Assembly (NCBI GenBank): GCA_965223485.1 | Contig: OZ244993.1 | Span: forward strand, 868,001 to 932,000 | Reading direction: 5' to 3' | DNA from: VXPQ01 sp965223485 | GTDB taxonomy: Bacteria > Bacteroidota > Rhodothermia > Rhodothermales > VXPQ01 | Length of the DNA stretch: 64,000 bases | Shown here: positions 1-9,114 of the stretch, in pieces | How positions within the stretch are numbered: position 1 is the first letter of the stretch | Layout: every line of letters begins with the position of its first letter | Made by a program: the position numbers and the translations under genes | The notes under the pieces: generated by a model | Seen by the model: the letters and a program-made list of their open reading frames with translations, nothing else | What the model was told of the DNA's origin: nothing | Databases searched by the model: none

Positions 1-2
1 GC

Positions 3-1592
3 TCGTGGTCGGACTCGGGCAGCCGCCGGACGGACGCCAACGCGGCGCCGTCGTTCAGCTCCTCGGCGACGTTCGACGCGGCGGAGAACCGGACCTCGGC
101 GGGCACGGTGCGGGCGACGGACTCCGACACGGACGACGACGTCACGGGCTACGCGCTCACCGGCGGCGCGGACCGGAGTTTCTTCTCCATCGGGGCGACG
201 TCGGGGGCGCTGACGTTCGACGCGGCGCCGAACTACGAGGACGCGCAGGACATTGTGAGTGTCGATCCGGCCAATGCCGCCGGCAACAACCAATACGTGG
301 TGGTAGTGCGGGCGACGAGCGGCACGGGCGCCCGGGAGATGGCGACGGAGCAGACGGTAGTGGTTACTGTGACCGATGATGATACGGAGGCGCCGGGCAA
401 GCCGGCCGCGCCGGCGGTGACGGCCGCGTCGGCGACGAGCCTGACGGTGAACTGGTCGGCGCCGGACAACGCGGGCCCGGCCATCACGGATTACGATTAT
501 CGGTACCGGACGACCTCACCGCAGGAAAACTGGACAGAAGTGACGAATACGACGATCACGGGTCTGTCGGCGACGATCGGGAGCCTTTCGGAGACCACGT
601 CCTACGACGTGCAGGTGCGGGCCACCAACGACGAGGGCACGGGCGACTGGTCGCTTTCGGGCGCCGGCGCCACGCGGGACAAGCAGGTAATGGCCCCTGG
701 TCAGGTGACGGGTGTGTCCGTGACCAATCAAGTAGAACAGCTTATGGTGTCCTGGAATGAAGTGGCGGGGGCAAGCGGCTACAAGGTGCAGTGGAAGTCG
801 GGCGGGCAGGATTACAACGAGGGCGCCAGGCAGTACATTGTCAGTAGTGGCGCCACGACGGAGCATACGATTTCAAATCTTACCGCCGGCGTCGAGTATA
901 CGGTGCGCGTGATTGCAACGAAGAACAATGCTGCGGACGGCCCGCCCTCGGCGGAAGAGACGGGTACGCCCCTGGCGTCGCCGCCACCGCCGAGCACGAC
1001 CGCGCAGGCCCCGGAAAACCTGCAAGCCGCTACGGGCAATTCACAAGTGACGTTGAGTTGGGATGCGCCAAACGATGACGGCGGAGCGGACGTCACCGGC
1101 TACGCCTACCGGTACAAGGAAAGCGGCGGGGACTTTATCGACTATACGGACATTCCCGACAGCGGCCCCGGCGAAGCGAACGCCCGCAGTTACACGGTCA
1201 CGGGTCTGACGAACGGCCTGGAGTACGTCTTCCATGTGCGCGCGGTGAACGAGCACGGCGGAGGGGCGCGCGCAGCGGTAACCGTGACGCTGCCTACCGG
1301 GGTAAACACAGAAAGCGAGGAACTGCCCGCCGAGGTGACGCTCTCGGCCAATTATCCGAATCCTTTCAATCCGGAGACGACGATACGCTACGGATTGCCC
1401 AAGGCGGGGCAAGTGCGTCTTGCGGTGTACGACATGCTGGGGCACGAAGTGGCGGTCCTGGTCGACCGATCGAAGCCTGCGGGCAATCATACGGTGCGTT
1501 TCGGAGCAGGCGACTTGCCAAGCGGCGTATACGCGTATCGCTTGCATGCGGGAGGCGAAACCGTTGCGCGTACGATGATGCTCTTGAAGTAA
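3..1592 (+). CDS. T9SS-secreted cadherin/fibronectin type III surface protein, 5' partial
   Basis: The reading frame is open from the left edge, so the true start lies outside the window; about 529 codons are visible. The first ~125 codons read as a cadherin-like repeat (A-E-N near the start, D-x-D-x-D-D, then S-G-x-L-x-F). Three fibronectin type III-like domains follow (roughly codons 130-225, 230-320 and 335-430), with W-x-x-P and Y-x-x-x-Y-R patterns. The last ~80 codons are a type IX secretion C-terminal sorting domain: N-Y-P-N-P-F-N-P near its start, Y-D-x-x-G and V-x-V-L-V-D in the middle, S-G-V-Y near the end, finishing in M-M-L-L-K. The inferred role is a secreted or surface-anchored adhesion-type protein exported by T9SS. 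The porX regulator of that system lies 2 kb downstream. The domain classes are clear; the ligand is unknown. Confidence 0.85.
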   Translation, partial: SWSDSGSRRTDANAAPSFSSSATFDAAENRTSAGTVRATDSDTDDDVTGYALTGGADRSFFSIGATSGALTFDAAPNYEDAQDIVSVDPANAAGNNQYVVVVRATSGTGAREMATEQTVVVTVTDDDTEAPGKPAAPAVTAASATSLTVNWSAPDNAGPAITDYDYRYRTTSPQENWTEVTNTTITGLSATIGSLSETTSYDVQVRATNDEGTGDWSLSGAGATRDKQVMAPGQVTGVSVTNQVEQLMVSWNEVAGASGYKVQWKSGGQDYNEGARQYIVSSGATTEHTISNLTAGVEYTVRVIATKNNAADGPPSAEETGTPLASPPPPSTTAQAPENLQAATGNSQVTLSWDAPNDDGGADVTGYAYRYKESGGDFIDYTDIPDSGPGEANARSYTVTGLTNGLEYVFHVRAVNEHGGGARAAVTVTLPTGVNTESEELPAEVTLSANYPNPFNPETTIRYGLPKAGQVRLAVYDMLGHEVAVLVDRSKPAGNHTVRFGAGDLPSGVYAYRLHAGGETVARTMMLLK

Positions 1593-1760
1593 GCCGCTGG
1601 CGTCCGAACATCGTACAGGGACTGTCGTACTGTATGCCGTTCGTTCGGGATTGCCTATAGCAAAAACGGTATGGAAGCGAGTCCAAGCGTGATTGCGCGT
1701 GCAAGGTCTTTCTTCAGGTCGTCCATTTTGCGTCCGGATTATGAATGATCCTCCTGTTCT

Positions 1761-3413
1761 CTACACGCCCGCGTCCTCGAACACGCGCCGGACCATAGCC
1801 TGCGCCTCTTCCTGGATTTGCCGGAGGTGCTCTTCCCCGAGGAAACTCTCCGCGTAAATCTTGTACAGTTCTTCCGTACCGGAGGGTCTTGCGGCAAACC
1901 ACCCGTTCTCCGTAACCACCTTGAGACCGCCGATCGGAGCATCGTTGCCCGGAGCGCGCGTGAGCTTCGCGGCAATCGGCTCGCCGGCAAGATCGGCAGC
2001 GGTCACCTGCCCGGGAGAAAGGCTCGCAAGAACCGCCTTCTGCGGGCGGGTGGCGGGCGCATCCATGCGTTCGTATACGGGGGCTCCGAAACGATCCTGC
2101 AGGAGCGCATAGTGTTCGGCAGGGTCTTTGCCCGTGACGGCAGTCATCTCCGCAGCAAGCAGATTGAGAATAATACCATCCTTGTCGGTCGTCCATACCG
2201 AACCGTCTTTGCGCAAGAACGACGCCCCGGCGCTCTCCTCTCCGCCAAAACCGTACGATCCGTCGACCAGCCCGTCCACAAACCATTTGAACCCCACCGG
2301 GACTTCCGCAAGCCGCCGTCCCAGGCCGTGAGCTACCCGGTCAATCATGGAACTGGATACGAGGGTCTTGCCGATCGCCGCGGTCCCGGGCCAGAGAGAG
2401 CGATGTCGGAACAGGTATCCGATGGCCACCGACAAGTAATGATTGGGGCGCATCAATCCGCTCGTCTTCGTAACGACGCCATGCCGGTCAAAATCGGGAT
2501 CGTTGCCGAACGCGATATCGAACCGGTCTTTCAGCCCGACAAGGCTTGCCATGGCGTACGGCGAGGAACAATCCATGCGGATTTTGCCGTCCCTGTCGAG
2601 CGTCATGAACGAAAAAGTCGGGTCCAGGACAGGATTGACCACCTCGATGTCGAGCCGGTACCGGTCCGCAACAGGCTCCCAGTACGCCGCCCCCGCCCCG
2701 CCCATGGGGTCGGCGCCGATCTTCAGCCCGGAGGACGCAATGGCTTCCATGTCCAGAACATGCGCGAGGTCCTCCACATACGGCGTCATGAAGTCGACTT
2801 CCCGGGTCGTGCTTGCCTTGCGGGCCTGCATGATCGTCGTACGCCGGACGCCCTGCAAGCCGGTTCCGAGGAGTTCGTTCGCCCGATCCTGTATCTGTCC
2901 GGTCGTTGCGGCGTCAGCAGGGCCGCCCGTAGGCGGATTGTACTTGAACCCCCCGTCCTCCGGGGGATTATGGGACGGGGTGATGATTACGCCGTCCGCC
3001 AGACCGCCTGTGCGGTGTGCGTTGTGCCGGAGAATAGCATGCGACAGCACCGGCGTGGGCGTGCAGGCCTGCCCCTTTTCCACGTGCACGATCACCCCGT
3101 TGGCCGCAAACACTTCAAGGGCCGTCGTAAAGGCTGCTTCCGACAAGGCGTGGGTATCCATGCCGATCAGGAGGGGGCCATCGATCCCGTTTGCGGCGCG
3201 CACCTCGGTAACGGCCTGGCAGATCGCGGCAATGTGGTCGTCGTTGAACGACCCTCTGGACGAAGTGCCGCGATGACCCGATGTGCCGAACGCAACGCGC
3301 TGGCCCGGTTCCCGGGGATCCGGCCTGACCGAAAAATAGGCAGCGATCAGCCGCGGGATGTTGACGACGAGATCGGGGGGAACCGGCTTCCCTGCAAGGG
3401 CATGGTGCGCCAT
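1761..3413 (-). CDS. pgm: phosphoglucomutase (alpha-D-glucose phosphate-specific)
   Basis: A 550-residue cytosolic phosphohexomutase interconverting glucose 1-phosphate and glucose 6-phosphate, which links glycolysis with glycogen and nucleotide-sugar synthesis. The N-terminal F-G-T-S-G-H-R-G motif is at residues 42-49, the phosphoserine loop T-P-S-H-N-P at 145-150 (catalytic Ser147), and the Mg2+ loop D-P-D-F-D-R at about 305-310. A C-terminal phosphate-binding loop R-P-S-G-T-E is also present. Length matches the E. coli enzyme (546 aa). The frame stays open upstream to 3554, but that part has no family similarity; the ATG at 3413 gives an M-A-x-H-x-x-A-G-K-P start like known homologues. It is divergent from porX and stands alone. 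Confidence 0.95.
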   Translation of the reverse strand: MAHHALAGKPVPPDLVVNIPRLIAAYFSVRPDPREPGQRVAFGTSGHRGTSSRGSFNDDHIAAICQAVTEVRAANGIDGPLLIGMDTHALSEAAFTTALEVFAANGVIVHVEKGQACTPTPVLSHAILRHNAHRTGGLADGVIITPSHNPPEDGGFKYNPPTGGPADAATTGQIQDRANELLGTGLQGVRRTTIMQARKASTTREVDFMTPYVEDLAHVLDMEAIASSGLKIGADPMGGAGAAYWEPVADRYRLDIEVVNPVLDPTFSFMTLDRDGKIRMDCSSPYAMASLVGLKDRFDIAFGNDPDFDRHGVVTKTSGLMRPNHYLSVAIGYLFRHRSLWPGTAAIGKTLVSSSMIDRVAHGLGRRLAEVPVGFKWFVDGLVDGSYGFGGEESAGASFLRKDGSVWTTDKDGIILNLLAAEMTAVTGKDPAEHYALLQDRFGAPVYERMDAPATRPQKAVLASLSPGQVTAADLAGEPIAAKLTRAPGNDAPIGGLKVVTENGWFAARPSGTEELYKIYAESFLGEEHLRQIQEEAQAMVRRVFEDAGV

Positions 3414-3621
3414 GATCCGGTAGAGCGTATTTGCGTCAGGAATAGGTAATGCCGGGCATAAGGTACGACAATGTCGCCTTTCCGGAGGAACACGAAGCCC
3501 CTTCCCGAATGTATGAAGGCCGGTTGCGAAGTACGAAAAACGCAACGCGAACATCTAACGAAAAAGTCCGCGCGCCGCCCCCCGCCGCGCCCCGCAGCAA
3601 GCGCCAACACGCCACAACCCT

Positions 3622-5178
3622 ATGCCCGGCAAACCGAAAATCCTGTGGGCGGACGACGAGATCGATCTCTTGCGTCCGCACATTCTCTTTCTGGAAACGA
3701 GGGGATACGACGTCACCAGCGTGACCAACGGCGCAGACGCGATCGGGCAGGCGGACCGCACACGCTACGACGTGATCCTGCTGGACGAGCAGATGCCGGG
3801 CATGGGAGGCATTGATATTCTCGAAGAAATCAAGCAGAAGGCCCCGGAAACGCCGGTGGTCATGGTCACGAAAAGTGAAGAAGAACGCCTCATGGAAGAG
3901 GCGCTCGGCGGACAAATCAGCGATTACCTGACAAAGCCGGTCAACCCGAGCCAGATATTGCTCACCATCAAGCGGCTGCTCGATCGTAGCCGGCTGCGTA
4001 CGGAAAAGGTCTCCCGCGATTATCTCCAGTCGTTCAACCGGATTACCCAGGCCCTCATGAACCCGCTCACGCACTCGGAGTGGGTGGACGTATACAGACA
4101 ACTGGTGCATTACGATCTCGAACTGAAAGGCGACGAAGGCGCCCGGAAGATTCTCGAGGATCAGTACCGGGAAGCGAACCGCGCATTCGGCAGGTTCATC
4201 GAAGACCAGTATGCAACATGGATTCATGCGCGCCCGGGCGAAGAACGTCCGGTCCTCTCGCACGAAGCGATTCCGAGATACGTCATTCCGAAGATGGAAT
4301 CCGGGAAGCCCGTCATCTTTCTGGTCATAGATTGTATGCGGTACGACCAGTGGCTGGAACTTGAAACGCTGTTGTACGACCTGTTCGATATAGAAAAGGA
4401 ATTCTACTACTCGATCCTTCCAACGGCGACCCCGTATTCCCGCAACGCCATTTTCAGCGGCCTGTTGCCCGCGGACATTGCGAAACGCTACCGGGAAATG
4501 TGGGAAAGCGGAGAGGACGACGAACACAGCCGAAACCGCAACGAGGAGCAGTTTCTACGGGACCTGATGAAACGGCGGCGCCTCGATCCGAAAATACGCT
4601 ACGAGAAGCTGGTCAAGTCGCGGGACGGGCGCGAATTCGCCCGGCAGACGGATGCGTTCGTCTCGCAGGACCTTAGCGCCATCGTGATCAATTTCGTGGA
4701 TATTCTGGCGCACAGCCGTTCCGATTCGGATGTGCTCAAGGAAATTGCCCCGGACGAGCGGGCCTACCGGGCCCTGACGCGCACCTGGTTTGAACATTCC
4801 TGGCTGTACCAGGCCTTTGCCGAATTTGCCCGAACGGAATGCACCATCGTGGTTACGACCGATCACGGAGCCATCCGGAGCCTGCGTTCCACCAAAGTCC
4901 ATGGCGACCGGAATACCTCCACGGCGCTACGCTACAAGTATGGCCGCAACGTGAAATGCGATGGGAAACATGCGATTTTAGTAGAGAACCCCGACGCGTA
5001 CGGCCTCCCGAAAAACGAGGCGAATACAAATTACATCATCGCCAAGGAAGACTATTATTTCGTGTACCCCACGAATTTTCACCACTACCAGAATCTGTAT
5101 CGGGACACGATGCAGCACGGAGGCGCCTCGCTCGAAGAAATGATTCTGCCCGTCGTGACTCTGCGTCCCAAGGCATGA
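3622..5178 (+). CDS. porX: PorX-type response regulator with PglZ domain (T9SS regulator)
   Basis: A 518-residue two-domain protein. Residues 1-120 are a CheY-like receiver with the acidic pair Asp11/Asp12, phosphoacceptor Asp55, Thr83 and Lys105. A helical linker follows, then from about residue 220 a PglZ/alkaline-phosphatase-like domain with V-I-D-C-M-R near 235 and T-T-D-H-G and H-G-D-R-N motifs near 415-430, which are likely metal ligands. In Porphyromonas gingivalis, PorX with this architecture controls the type IX secretion system. That fits the two T9SS sorting domains in this window. The gene starts a plus-strand run and its stop overlaps the tsaE start (ATGA). PglZ also occurs in BREX defence proteins, but the receiver fusion and the absence of BREX genes argue against that here. 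Confidence 0.9.
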   Translation: MPGKPKILWADDEIDLLRPHILFLETRGYDVTSVTNGADAIGQADRTRYDVILLDEQMPGMGGIDILEEIKQKAPETPVVMVTKSEEERLMEEALGGQISDYLTKPVNPSQILLTIKRLLDRSRLRTEKVSRDYLQSFNRITQALMNPLTHSEWVDVYRQLVHYDLELKGDEGARKILEDQYREANRAFGRFIEDQYATWIHARPGEERPVLSHEAIPRYVIPKMESGKPVIFLVIDCMRYDQWLELETLLYDLFDIEKEFYYSILPTATPYSRNAIFSGLLPADIAKRYREMWESGEDDEHSRNRNEEQFLRDLMKRRRLDPKIRYEKLVKSRDGREFARQTDAFVSQDLSAIVINFVDILAHSRSDSDVLKEIAPDERAYRALTRTWFEHSWLYQAFAEFARTECTIVVTTDHGAIRSLRSTKVHGDRNTSTALRYKYGRNVKCDGKHAILVENPDAYGLPKNEANTNYIIAKEDYYFVYPTNFHHYQNLYRDTMQHGGASLEEMILPVVTLRPKA

Positions 5179-5612
5179 AGAACCTTTTCCCTGCACACAC
5201 TTCCAGCGCCGCGGAAACCCGCCGGCTCGGGCGCGCCGTTACAGAACAACTTCAGGCGGGGGATGTGGTCGCCCTGTACGGAAATCTCGGGGCAGGAAAG
5301 ACGGTGTTTGCTCAAGGGCTCTGCGAGGGTCTCGGATTGGCCAGCGAACAGGTTACCAGCCCAACGTTCTCTATCCTCCACGAGTACGACGGCGGTACAT
5401 GGCCTGTGTATCATTTCGACGCCTACCGTATTGAAAAGCTGGACGAATTTTTCGACCTCGGGTACGAGGAGTATTTCTATGGACACGGCGTATGCATCAT
5501 CGAGTGGGCCGAGCGCATCGAGCCGCTGCTGCCCCCGGAAACGTTGCGGTTCCGCATGAAGCACGAAACGGGAGACGAACGAAGCATCCACTTCGGCGGG
5601 ATTGCGCCATGA
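5175..5612 (+). CDS. tsaE: tRNA N6-threonylcarbamoyladenosine biosynthesis ATPase TsaE
   Basis: A 145-residue P-loop ATPase needed, with TsaB and TsaD, for the t6A modification at position 37 of tRNAs reading ANN codons. Walker A G-N-L-G-A-G-K-T is at residues 36-43, followed by the family hallmarks S-P-T-F near 60, H-F-D-A-Y-R near 78 and the I-E-W-x-E motif near 105. The length is typical. The ATG overlaps the porX stop by ATGA, and the stop overlaps the folC start, so all three genes are likely translated from one message. A longer upstream frame exists (from 4839) but lies inside porX and has no family similarity. Confidence 0.95.
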   Translation: MKNLFPAHTSSAAETRRLGRAVTEQLQAGDVVALYGNLGAGKTVFAQGLCEGLGLASEQVTSPTFSILHEYDGGTWPVYHFDAYRIEKLDEFFDLGYEEYFYGHGVCIIEWAERIEPLLPPETLRFRMKHETGDERSIHFGGIAP

Positions 5613-6883
5613 TGCGCGAGATCGACGCACTGCTTGCACAACTCCCCCGGTTTTCAGAGCAAGGGATATGGAAGCCGGGGCTCGAACGTACGCAAAGGCT
5701 TCTCGACGAGCTTGGACGCCCCCAGGATGCGTTCGATATCGTGCATGTGGCCGGTACGAACGGCAAGGGGTCCACCGCATCGTTTCTTGCCGCAATGAGC
5801 CGCGCTGCGGGATTGCGAACCGGGCTTCATACGTCGCCGCACCTCTGGCAGGTGACGGAACGTATGCGGATCGACGGACAAGCCGCGCCGGAAAACTGGC
5901 TGGCCGCCGCCCTGCAGCGCACACAGCCTCTTGTCGAGAAAACGCAACCGAGTTTTTTCGAACTGACATTCGCGCTCAGCCTGCTGTACTTTGCAGAACA
6001 TGGCGCTGACCTGGTCGTCGTCGAGACGGGCATGGGCGGGCGGCTCGACGCCACGAATGTACTCACCCCGGTGCTGTCGATCATCACCGACATCGGCCTC
6101 GATCACACCCGGTTTCTGGGACATACCATCGAACACATTGCCCAGGAGAAAGCAGGTATCGTCAAACCCGGTATCCCCGTGGTAACGAGCGCCCGGTCCC
6201 CTGCCGTCGAAGTGATCGAGGAAATTGCCGAAACGCGCGGCGCTCCCGTACACAGGGTCGAACGGGATATACAGGTGCTGTCGAAAACCATTGCATTGAC
6301 GGAATCGACGGTCACGGTATCCACGCCGAGCCGAACCTTCCGGGACCTGCACGTGGGGTTGGCGGGAAAACATCAGATCCGGAATGCCATGACCGCACTG
6401 CGGGGGGCGGAATTATTGCATATCGGCAAACGCGCCGTGCACAGGGGCATGCGAGAGGTCTGCACACTAAGCGGACTACATGGCCGTTGGGAGGTGCTGG
6501 CCGAACAGCCTCTTGTGGTGACCGATGCAGCGCATAATGCGGATGCCCTGGCGGCGATCCTCCATCATCTGGAGGCTTTCCGGCAGACGGGAAGCACCTT
6601 GACCGTATTATTCGGCGTCATGCGGGATAAAGATACAGGGGCCATGGGGAAACTGCTCGCAGAGGCCGGCGCGTACGTCCGACCCGTAAAGCCGGCGTCC
6701 GACCGGATGTGCGCCCCTGAGGAGCTGGCAGAGGTACTCCGGAACGCAGGCGCCCGGGTCGGCGCGCCCTGCACTATCCGGGAAGGTATCCGGGCTTTCC
6801 TTGCCGAAGCATCTACTGAGGACACGTTGCTGACGACCGGTTCGCATCGGATTGCAGTGCGTCCGGAAGACCTGCCCCTATGA
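5609..6883 (+). CDS. folC: bifunctional folylpolyglutamate synthase/dihydrofolate synthase
   Basis: A 424-residue Mur-ligase-family enzyme that ligates glutamate to (dihydro)folates. The ATP-binding loop G-T-N-G-K-G-S-T is at residues 49-56, followed by the H-T-S-P-H-L motif near 78 and the E-x-G-x-G-G-R-x-D-A-T-N signature near 145. I-x-x-D-H-x-x-x-L-G and the carbamylated-lysine region E-K-A-G-I near 180 are also present, and the C-terminal ligase domain has the D-A-A-H-N motif near 310. The start ATG at 5609 overlaps the tsaE stop; a second ATG follows immediately at 5612. It is the last gene of the porX-tsaE-folC run. Confidence 0.93.
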   Translation: MMREIDALLAQLPRFSEQGIWKPGLERTQRLLDELGRPQDAFDIVHVAGTNGKGSTASFLAAMSRAAGLRTGLHTSPHLWQVTERMRIDGQAAPENWLAAALQRTQPLVEKTQPSFFELTFALSLLYFAEHGADLVVVETGMGGRLDATNVLTPVLSIITDIGLDHTRFLGHTIEHIAQEKAGIVKPGIPVVTSARSPAVEVIEEIAETRGAPVHRVERDIQVLSKTIALTESTVTVSTPSRTFRDLHVGLAGKHQIRNAMTALRGAELLHIGKRAVHRGMREVCTLSGLHGRWEVLAEQPLVVTDAAHNADALAAILHHLEAFRQTGSTLTVLFGVMRDKDTGAMGKLLAEAGAYVRPVKPASDRMCAPEELAEVLRNAGARVGAPCTIREGIRAFLAEASTEDTLLTTGSHRIAVRPEDLPL

Positions 6884-7201
6884 GCTTGCTCAGAGATGCA
6901 TTGTGCCATTTCTCATAATGATAATTTGACTTCCCGCCGGGAAAACCTATCTTATCACTTGGTGAGCAATTTATTACCCTGCGCTCGCTATCGAAATTCC
7001 CTGGTTCCGGCAGCCCATCTTTCCTGTCTGGGCCACGGCAGATCATTCATCCCACCGAGTTTATTGTACCCCCGTCAGACGCTTTAGCGTCCATTGTGAA
7101 GCCGGAAAGAATAACGCGGAGCACTTTTCCGATCGTTTATGCCGGCATTCATCCTTCGTACGGATCGACCCGATCTGTTCTCAATCCCTCGTTTGATAAC
7201 G
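6884..7201. other. 318-bp intergenic region upstream of rho
   Basis: No coding region is convincing here. Two short plus-strand open frames (6896-7087 and 7096-7320) have no recognisable features, and the second runs into rho out of frame. The region contains one fair promoter candidate (6926-6953). A leader of about 240 nt before the rho start is implied. Rho is often autoregulated through its leader, but no attenuator structure can be proven by eye. Confidence 0.4.
6926..6953 (+). promoter_or_regulatory. candidate sigma70-like promoter for rho
   Basis: TTGACT at 6926-6931 and TATCTT at 6948-6953 are separated by 16 bp, in an AT-richer stretch of an otherwise GC-rich sequence. It would start transcription near 6960, giving a leader of about 240 nt before the rho start codon. 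The match is fair only, and Bacteroidota often use a different consensus. Confidence 0.35.
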
Positions 7202-9109
7202 ATGAACATCCACGAATTGCAAAAAAAGAAACTGCCGGAGCTCAAGGAAATCGCTCGTGGCCTCGGCCTGAGCGGCTATTCCCAGAGCCGCAAAGAAGAT
7301 TTGATCTATCGCATCATTGAGGCGAATGCAGAGGTCGTTGCAGGCAACGGCTCCTTGCGAACCCGCCCGACCCGTCCGAATCAGGATCGCAGCCAGCCAT
7401 CCGAAGACCGCGCCCACCCGGAAGACAGTCGTGCGCGTTCGGCGGAGAACCATACCACCTCCGGGGAAAACCAGCCGCCGGCCCCAGCCGGCCCAGCTCC
7501 ACGCACTCGCCCGGACAATGACCGCGCTCGTCCAACGGCCGACCGCGCACGCCCAGGCGACGAACACCGCCCCCCCAGAAAAGAAAAGGACCCGGAACGC
7601 AAGCCCCGGCGAGAACAAACGCCTGCGCCGGAACGCAAACGCCCCGCTCGGGCATCCGACGAAATGCGTCGGGGCGAAGCGCCTCGTAATCCGGCCGGAC
7701 ATGGTTCGCCTCGACCGCATGACGGTGATCGAACACACCAAAGAAACGCGCCGGGCGGCGAGCGCACGAGACCACCTCTCCGCGAACCCGGCGGAGACGA
7801 ACGAGAGCGCCCGGACTATCGCGATCACGGAAAAGACGATCGACGCAACAAGCGTCGTAATCAGGACCAGCGCAAGGGGAACCGGCGCGGCCGGGATCAT
7901 CGGCAGGGCGGCAACGGACACGAAGCCCGGCGCAAAAATGTCTACGAAGGGCGGCCGGAGTACATGGCCGCACACGATCCGAGGAGAACCGAACTGGAGG
8001 GCATGATCCGCAAAATCGGGGTGCTGGAAGTGCTCCCCGACGGCTACGGTTTTCTGCGTTCGGCAGAATACAATTACCTGCCCAGCCCGGACGATATCTA
8101 CGTTTCCCCCTCGCAGATCAAGCGTTTCAGCTTGCGGCTTGGCGATACGGTCGACGGAGAAGTGCGCCCTCCAAAAGAGGGAGAGCGCTTCTTTGCACTC
8201 ATCCAGGTGAATACGATAAACGGACACAAACCGGGAGAAATCGAAGAACGGAACGGTTTCGATTATCTCACGGCGCTTTACCCGACGGAGCATCTCCGGC
8301 TCGAAACGCACCCGAGCGATTACAATACCCGCATCCTCGACCTCTTTACGCCTGTTGGAAAGGGGCAGAGAGCACTGATCGTAGCCCAGCCGAAAACGGG
8401 TAAAACCGTTCTGCTGCAGAAGATCGCCAATGCGATCACTACAAACCATCCGGAGGTGTATCTGATTGTGCTCCTCGTGGACGAACGCCCCGAAGAAGTC
8501 ACGGATATGGAGCGAAACGTTCGCGGCGAAGTGATCTCTTCGACCTTCGACCAGAAAGCCGAGCAGCATGTCCAGGTTGCGGATATCGTGCTGGAGAAAG
8601 CCAAACGGCTTGTCGAGGCAAGACAGGACGTGGTCATTCTTCTCGACTCGATCACGCGTCTGGCGCGAGCAAACAATACGGTTACCCCGACAACGGGCAA
8701 AACCCTCTCCGGCGGCATGGAGGCAGGCGCGCTGCGAAATCCCAAACGCTTTTTCGGCGCGGCCCGGAATGTGGAAGAAGGAGGATCGCTGACGATCATC
8801 GGCACGGCCCTCATCGACACGGGAAGTCGGATGGATGAGGTCATCTTCGAGGAATTCAAGGGGACGGGCAATTCGGAAATCGTGCTGGATCGCAATCTCG
8901 CCGATCGCCGGATATTCCCTGCCATCAATGTGATCATGTCAGGGACGCGCCGGGAAGAATTGCTCGTGCTCGACGCCAAGCTCGGGCGCATCTGGATCCT
9001 GCGGAAGCTCCTTGCCGATATGTCGCCGATCGACGCCATGACGTTCCTGCTCGACAAAATGCGCGGCACAAAAAACAACGACGAATTCCTCGTCACTATG
9101 AATTCATAG
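7202..9109 (+). CDS. rho: transcription termination factor Rho with long disordered insertion
   Basis: A 635-residue hexameric RNA-dependent ATPase for transcription termination. Residues 1-45 are a Rho N-terminal SAP-like helical domain. About 50-255 is a low-complexity stretch rich in Arg, Pro, Glu, Asp, Gly and Asn with many R-P-x and E-N-x patterns, ending in R-R-G and K-G-N-R basic motifs. A cold-shock-type RNA-binding domain follows (about 268-345, G-Y-G-F-L-R). The RecA-type motor has Walker A A-Q-P-K-T-G-K-T near 395-402 and Walker B V-I-L-L-D-S-I-T-R-L near 478. Large N-terminal insertions are known in Bacteroidota Rho. The start is placed at M-N-I-H-E-L because residues upstream in the frame (from 7139) do not resemble Rho. 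Confidence 0.95.
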   Translation: MNIHELQKKKLPELKEIARGLGLSGYSQSRKEDLIYRIIEANAEVVAGNGSLRTRPTRPNQDRSQPSEDRAHPEDSRARSAENHTTSGENQPPAPAGPAPRTRPDNDRARPTADRARPGDEHRPPRKEKDPERKPRREQTPAPERKRPARASDEMRRGEAPRNPAGHGSPRPHDGDRTHQRNAPGGERTRPPLREPGGDERERPDYRDHGKDDRRNKRRNQDQRKGNRRGRDHRQGGNGHEARRKNVYEGRPEYMAAHDPRRTELEGMIRKIGVLEVLPDGYGFLRSAEYNYLPSPDDIYVSPSQIKRFSLRLGDTVDGEVRPPKEGERFFALIQVNTINGHKPGEIEERNGFDYLTALYPTEHLRLETHPSDYNTRILDLFTPVGKGQRALIVAQPKTGKTVLLQKIANAITTNHPEVYLIVLLVDERPEEVTDMERNVRGEVISSTFDQKAEQHVQVADIVLEKAKRLVEARQDVVILLDSITRLARANNTVTPTTGKTLSGGMEAGALRNPKRFFGAARNVEEGGSLTIIGTALIDTGSRMDEVIFEEFKGTGNSEIVLDRNLADRRIFPAINVIMSGTRREELLVLDAKLGRIWILRKLLADMSPIDAMTFLLDKMRGTKNNDEFLVTMNS

Positions 9110-9114
9110 CGCAT

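Noticed and set aside
1818..3449. A 543-codon plus-strand frame opposite pgm
   Set aside because: It is the antisense shadow of phosphoglucomutase and has no family features.
3622..5178. PglZ domain as part of a BREX defence system
   Set aside because: It is fused to a receiver domain and no brx genes surround it; PorX fits better.
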